Below, one piece after another: positions 5,578 through 9,667 of a stretch of 9,667 bases of DNA. Every line of letters starts with the position of its first letter. The stretch's first letter is position 1. Source of the DNA: an uncultured Collinsella sp. (GTDB lineage: Bacteria; Actinomycetota; Coriobacteriia; Coriobacteriales; Coriobacteriaceae); assembly GCA_902496845.1 (NCBI GenBank), contig CABVCJ010000069.1:1-9667 (forward strand). The letters run 5' to 3'. Both the position numbers and the translations under genes were made by a program. The notes below the pieces were generated by a model, which saw nothing but the letters and a program-made list of their open reading frames with translations, was not told where the DNA came from and searched no databases.

Positions 5578-7575
5578 ATGGCAAAAAACACCGCAAACTA
5601 TGGTAACGACAGTATCCGCCAGCTCAAGGACGAGGAGCGCGTACGCCTGCGCCCCGCCGTCATCTTTGGCTCGGACGGACTCGACGGCTGCGCACATGCC
5701 GCCTTCGAGATCCTGTCCAACGCCGTTGACGAGGCGCGCCAGGGCTACGGCAAGCTCATCACCCTTACCGCCTTTCGCGATGGCTCCATTCAGGTAGAGG
5801 ACAATGGCCGTGGCTGCCCGCTCGACTGGAACCCTTCCGAGAAGCGCTTTAACTGGGAGCTCGTCTTTTGCGAACTCTACGCCGGCGGCAAGTATAACAA
5901 CAACCAGGGCGGCGACTACGATTTCTCGCTCGGCACCAACGGCCTGGGCTCCTGTGCGACTCAGTACGCCTCCGAGTACATGGACGTCACGGTTTGGCGC
6001 GACGGCAACAAATACTCCCTGCACTTTAAGAAGGGCAAGGTTGTCGGCGCCAAGAAGAAGGCACTCGAGATTGAGCCCAGCAATGAGGACCGTACCGGCA
6101 CCACCATCAAGTGGCGCCCCGATCTTGAGGTCTTTACCTCCATCAGCATCCCCCACGAGTGGTATCGCGAGACCATGCGCCGCCAGGCCGTGGTCAACGC
6201 CAACGTGACCTTCCGCCTGCGTATCGAGGGCGACGACGGCGAGTTCTCCGAAGAGGACTTCTGCTATCCCAAGGGCATCGAGGACTACGTGCTCGAAAAG
6301 GTCGGTACCGACTATCTCACCGAGCCCTTCTTTATCGAGGCTGACCGTCGCGGTCGCGATCGCGAGGACCTGCCCGACTACAACGTAAAGATCACCGCGT
6401 GCATGTGCTTCTCGCGCACCTTCATGATGCAGGAGTACTACCACAACTCATCGTGGCTCGAGAACGGCGGTTCGCCCGAGAAGGCCGCCCGTAGCGCTCT
6501 GACCAGCGCCATCGATGCTTACATTAAGCAACAGGGCAAGTACAACAAAAACGAGAGCGGCATTAAATGGCAAGACGTCCAGGACTGCCTGGTACTGGTG
6601 ACCAACTGCTTCTCCACCCAGACGTCCTACGAGAATCAGACCAAGAAGGCCATCAACAACCGCTTTATCCAGCAGGCCATGACGGCCTTCTTTAAGGAGC
6701 GCCTCTCGACCTACTTGATCGAGAACAAGGACGCCGCCAATAAGATCATGGAGCAGGTGCTCATCAACAAGCGCTCGCGCGAGAACGCCGAAAAGACGCG
6801 TCAGAGCATCAAGACCAACCTGCAGCAGAAGACCGACATGGCCAACCGCGTGCAGAAATTCATCGACTGCCGCTCCAAGGACAAGAGCCGCCGCGAGATC
6901 TACATCGTAGAGGGCGACTCGGCAGCAGGCGCCATTCGCACCTCGCGCGATGCCGAGTTCCAGGGCGTTATGCCCGTCCGCGGCAAAATCCTCAACTGCC
7001 TAAAGGAGGACTACCCGCGCATCTTTAAGTCCGACATCATCATGGACCTCATGCGCGTGTTGGGCTGCGGCGTGGAGATCAAGGACAAGCGCATCAAGAA
7101 CCTCGGCGCCTTTGACCTGGACAACCTCAACTGGAACAAGGTCATCATCTGTACGGACGCCGACGTCGACGGTTACCACATCCGCACGCTCGTGCTCACC
7201 ATGCTCTATCGACTGGTGCCCACGCTTATCGACGAGGGCTACGTCTATATCGCCGAGTCGCCGCTCTACGAGATCAACTGCAAAGAGAAGACCTACTTTG
7301 CCTACACCGAGCTCGAGAAGAACGGCATCCTCAAGGAGATCGGCGACCAGAAGTGTTCCATCAACCGCTCTAAGGGTCTTGGTGAGAACGACCCGGACAT
7401 GATGTGGCTCACTACCATGAACCCCGAGACGCGCCGCCTGATCAAGGTGGAACCCGAGGACGTCACCAAGATGGAGACCATGTTCAACCTGTTGCTGGGC
7501 AATGACGAGGCAGGCCGCAAGCGCCATATCTCCGAGCACGGCAAGGAATACCTGGACCAGCTGGACCTGCAGTAA
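5578..7575 (+). CDS. parE: Type IIA topoisomerase B subunit (topoisomerase IV subunit B / GyrB-like)
   Basis: This is the ATPase and TOPRIM subunit of a type IIA topoisomerase: it captures the transported DNA segment on ATP binding and supplies the Mg-binding site for strand cleavage by the A subunit. It is 665 residues, usual for ParE and shorter than proteobacterial GyrB. GHKL ATPase: N-box EILSNAVDEA with catalytic Glu44 and Asn48, then DNGRG (75-79), then the ATP-lid GTNGLGS (119-125), where families such as E. coli GyrB have a His in LHGVG. TOPRIM: EGDSAAG with Glu445, MPVRGKILN, DADVDGYHIRT with Asp527 and Asp529, and NRSKGLGEND near 596-605. The canonical RPGMYIG is RPAVIFG. The GyrA/ParC gene follows after 45 bases in the same direction, so the two are probably one operon. 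I call it ParE rather than GyrB because the partner lacks a GyrA box in the part seen; GyrB of a divergent gyrase is the alternative. Confidence 0.93.
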   Translation: MAKNTANYGNDSIRQLKDEERVRLRPAVIFGSDGLDGCAHAAFEILSNAVDEARQGYGKLITLTAFRDGSIQVEDNGRGCPLDWNPSEKRFNWELVFCELYAGGKYNNNQGGDYDFSLGTNGLGSCATQYASEYMDVTVWRDGNKYSLHFKKGKVVGAKKKALEIEPSNEDRTGTTIKWRPDLEVFTSISIPHEWYRETMRRQAVVNANVTFRLRIEGDDGEFSEEDFCYPKGIEDYVLEKVGTDYLTEPFFIEADRRGRDREDLPDYNVKITACMCFSRTFMMQEYYHNSSWLENGGSPEKAARSALTSAIDAYIKQQGKYNKNESGIKWQDVQDCLVLVTNCFSTQTSYENQTKKAINNRFIQQAMTAFFKERLSTYLIENKDAANKIMEQVLINKRSRENAEKTRQSIKTNLQQKTDMANRVQKFIDCRSKDKSRREIYIVEGDSAAGAIRTSRDAEFQGVMPVRGKILNCLKEDYPRIFKSDIIMDLMRVLGCGVEIKDKRIKNLGAFDLDNLNWNKVIICTDADVDGYHIRTLVLTMLYRLVPTLIDEGYVYIAESPLYEINCKEKTYFAYTELEKNGILKEIGDQKCSINRSKGLGENDPDMMWLTTMNPETRRLIKVEPEDVTKMETMFNLLLGNDEAGRKRHISEHGKEYLDQLDLQ

Positions 7576-7610
7576 CAGCAAATCGATAACGACGGCCCAT
7601 AAGAAGTTCA

Positions 7611-7616
7611 AGAGGA
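7611..7616 (+). promoter_or_regulatory. Ribosome binding site that fixes the GTG start of parC
   Basis: AGAGGA ends 4 bases before GTG at 7621. The same frame is closed by TAA at 7600-7602, and the next in-frame ATG falls inside the conserved MPYAMS region, so GTG is the only sensible start. Confidence 0.65.
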
Positions 7617-7620
7617 AATC

Positions 7621-9667
7621 GTGGCAAAGAAGAAGACGAAGAACCAGCCAAAGAAAAAGCAGGTCAACGCCGAGAACGTTATCGGCCTGCACTCAGAGGT
7701 CACCGACCAGCCGATCACGCAGACGCTCGAGGTCAACTACATGCCCTACGCCATGAGCGTCAACGTCTCGCGTGCGTTCCCCGAGATTGACGGCTTTAAG
7801 CCCTCGCACCGCAAACTGCTCTACACCATGTACAAGATGGGTCTGCTCAAGGGCGAGCGCCAGAAGAGCGCCAACATCGTGGGCCAGACCATGAAGCTCA
7901 ACCCGCACGGCGACGCCGCGATCTACGAGACGATGGTGCGCCTGGCCACCGGCAACGAGGCGCTGCTCGCGCCGTTCGTTGAGTCGAAGGGCAACTTTGG
8001 CAAGTACTATTCGGGCGACCTGAGCTACGCCGCCTCGCGTTATACCGAAGCCAAGCTCTCCCCCATCAGCGCCGAGATCTTCAAGGACATCGACAAGGAC
8101 CCGGTCGACTTCGTCGACAGCTACGACGGCGCCATGAAGGAGCCGCGCCTGCTGCCCACCACGTTCCCTAACATCCTTGTCTCGGCCAATAAGGGCATCG
8201 GCGTCGCCATGGCGTCCGACATCTGCGGTTTCAACCTCAACGAGGTCTGTACTGCCACGATGCATTACCTCAAGGATCCCGACTGCGACCTGCTCGAGTA
8301 CATGCCCATGCCCGACTTCTCGACCGGCGGCGAGATCATCTACCGCCGCGAGGAGATGGAAAAGATTATCGAGACCGGTCTTGGCAGCTTCCAAATCCGC
8401 TCCCGTTGGCGATGGATTCCCGAAGAGCTTATTATCGAGGTCTACGAGATCCCCTACACCACCAAGACCGATGTCATCATCGAGCGCATCGTCAAGCTCT
8501 CCAAAGAGGGCAAGGTCAAGGAGATTGCTGATATCCGCGACGAAACCGACCTCTCGGGTTTGCGCATCGCCATCGACCTTAAGCGCGGTGTCGACCCCGA
8601 CAAGCTCATGGCCAAGCTCTATCGCACGACCACGCTGCAGGATTCGTTCTCGTGCAACTTCAACGTGCTGGTCGATGGTTACCCTCGCGTTATGGGCGTG
8701 CGCCAGATTCTGCACGAGTGGGTCAAGTGGCGTATTGAGTCCACGCGTCGCCGCATTAACTTTGACCTGGGCAAAAAGTCCGAGCGCCTGCACCTGCTGC
8801 ACGGCCTCGAGGCGATCTTGCTCGACATCGACAAGGCCATCGCCATCATCCGCGGCACCAAGCTCGAAGCCGAGGTCGTGCCCAACCTTATGAAGGGTTT
8901 CGACATCGACGAGACCCAGGCCGAGTTTGTTGCCGAGCTTAAGCTCCGCAACATCAACGAGGAGTACATCCTCAACCGCACCAAGGACATTGCCAAGCTT
9001 GAGGGCGAGATTGCCGAGCTTGAGGAGATCCTTTCCAGCGAGGAGAACATCAAGAAGGTCATCAGCGACGAGCTGGCCGCGGTCAACAAGAAGTACGTGA
9101 TGCCGCGCCGCACGGGCAGGATTGAGCCCCACGAGGTTATCGAGGTAAGCTTGGAGCCCGAGGTCGAGGAGTACCCGGTTACCATCATGCTCTCGCGCGA
9201 TGGCTATCTTAAGAAGATGACGGACCGCGTGCTCAAGAAGGCGACCACGCTCAAGTACAAGGACGGCGACAAACCCTTTATCGAGTTCCCGTCCTCCAAT
9301 ACGCACGAGCTGCTCGTGTTTACCAACAAGAGCCAGGTGTATAAGTGCAAAGTCGCGGCGTTTGAGGATACCAAGTCGGCACAGCTGGGCTCGTACCTGC
9401 CGACCGATCTTGAGATGGAACCCGACGAGAGCGTCATCTGGGTCATCGACCCCGAGGATTACAAGGCCGACGTGCTGTTCGTCTTTGAGAACGGCCGCGT
9501 GGCACGCGTCGCGCTTTCTGGATACGTCACCAAGACCAACCGCAAGCGCCTCAAGAACGCCATCTACGGCGGCAGCAAGCTGCTGTATGCCCAGGTACTC
9601 AAGGAAGATCGCGACATCGCGCTGGTCTCGAGCGACTATCGTTTGATGAACTTCAACACGTCGCTGC
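7621..9667 (+). CDS. parC: Type IIA topoisomerase A subunit (topoisomerase IV subunit A / GyrA-like), 3' partial
   Basis: This is the DNA-cleaving subunit that partners the preceding ParE. At least 682 residues are present, and the frame runs off the right edge. GTG start; a Lys-rich leader (residues 3-14) precedes the conserved part. Landmarks: YMPYAMSVNVSRAFPEIDG, the winged-helix segment KSANIVGQTMKLNPHGDAAIYET (82-104, interrupted here: KSANIVGQT then MKLNPHGDAAIYET), and catalytic Tyr141 preceded by Arg140 in SRYTEAKLSP. A GIGVAMASDICGFN segment (192-205) stands where GyrA has GIAVGMATNIPPHN. The tower, then a coiled coil (about 430-510) with the VLVDGYPRV-type region before it, then a beta-pinwheel C-terminal domain from about 518. 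No QRRGGKG-like GyrA box is seen in the part of that domain present, which favours topoisomerase IV over gyrase. The position equivalent to E. coli GyrA Ser83 is Ala99, and Asp87 is Glu103. Confidence 0.93.
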   Translation, partial: MAKKKTKNQPKKKQVNAENVIGLHSEVTDQPITQTLEVNYMPYAMSVNVSRAFPEIDGFKPSHRKLLYTMYKMGLLKGERQKSANIVGQTMKLNPHGDAAIYETMVRLATGNEALLAPFVESKGNFGKYYSGDLSYAASRYTEAKLSPISAEIFKDIDKDPVDFVDSYDGAMKEPRLLPTTFPNILVSANKGIGVAMASDICGFNLNEVCTATMHYLKDPDCDLLEYMPMPDFSTGGEIIYRREEMEKIIETGLGSFQIRSRWRWIPEELIIEVYEIPYTTKTDVIIERIVKLSKEGKVKEIADIRDETDLSGLRIAIDLKRGVDPDKLMAKLYRTTTLQDSFSCNFNVLVDGYPRVMGVRQILHEWVKWRIESTRRRINFDLGKKSERLHLLHGLEAILLDIDKAIAIIRGTKLEAEVVPNLMKGFDIDETQAEFVAELKLRNINEEYILNRTKDIAKLEGEIAELEEILSSEENIKKVISDELAAVNKKYVMPRRTGRIEPHEVIEVSLEPEVEEYPVTIMLSRDGYLKKMTDRVLKKATTLKYKDGDKPFIEFPSSNTHELLVFTNKSQVYKCKVAAFEDTKSAQLGSYLPTDLEMEPDESVIWVIDPEDYKADVLFVFENGRVARVALSGYVTKTNRKRLKNAIYGGSKLLYAQVLKEDRDIALVSSDYRLMNFNTSL

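Noticed and set aside
5132..5606. Short plus-strand open frames in the divergent intergenic region
   Set aside because: They run through the palindrome, SOS-like box and promoter, lack ribosome binding sites, and part overlaps parE in another frame.
5116..6444. Minus-strand open frame spanning the intergenic region and the start of parE
   Set aside because: It overlaps the well-supported parE ATPase domain and the promoter region, and its product resembles no protein family.
7693..9306. Minus-strand open frame (about 540 codons) antisense to the ParC gene
   Set aside because: The plus strand encodes a clear topoisomerase A subunit across the whole span; the antisense product is repetitive Leu/Val/Asp/His-rich sequence typical of a shadow frame.

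Overview
The window looks like chromosomal DNA from a moderately GC-rich Gram-positive bacterium, most plausibly an actinobacterial gut commensal of the Coriobacteriia (Collinsella-like). This rests on three things: a C-terminal sortase-type anchor and a lipobox lipoprotein (a monoderm cell surface), a Gram-positive type CGAAC-N4-GTTCG LexA-like site, and a divergent GyrB/ParE-GyrA/ParC pair of the kind I associate with anaerobic Gram-positive gut bacteria. The taxonomic assignment is inference. I saw no mobile element, CRISPR array, tRNA or rRNA.

Layout. (1) Positions 1-3987, + strand: a very large secreted or wall-attached protein of unknown function. It is open at the left edge, so its true N-terminus, presumably with a signal peptide, lies outside the window. 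It ends in a Ser/Gly-rich linker, an LAGTG sorting-like motif, a hydrophobic helix and an RR-containing tail. (2) Positions 4097-5113, - strand: a predicted lipoprotein of about 338 residues, convergent with gene 1. A strong hairpin in the 109-base gap is followed by a U-run when read from the lipoprotein side. (3) Positions 5114-5577: a 464-base divergent intergenic region. It carries a 37-bp near-perfect palindrome, a LexA/SOS-box-like site and a good sigma-70-type promoter, all arranged upstream of the topoisomerase genes. (4) Positions 5578-7575 and 7621-9667 (runs off the right edge), + strand: a two-gene operon encoding the B (ATPase/TOPRIM) and A (DNA cleavage) subunits of a type IIA topoisomerase, best read as a divergent topoisomerase IV (ParE/ParC). 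The A subunit starts at GTG.

How the parts work together. ParE and ParC would form the A2B2 enzyme that passes one duplex through another, for decatenation and supercoil relaxation. The SOS-like box suggests its expression may respond to DNA damage, and the large palindrome suggests a second regulator or a dispersed repeat. The two surface proteins are not obviously linked to the topoisomerase. The main points of interest are the regulatory architecture at 5409-5561, the unusual active-site-neighbouring residues of the topoisomerase, and the uncharacterised giant surface protein.
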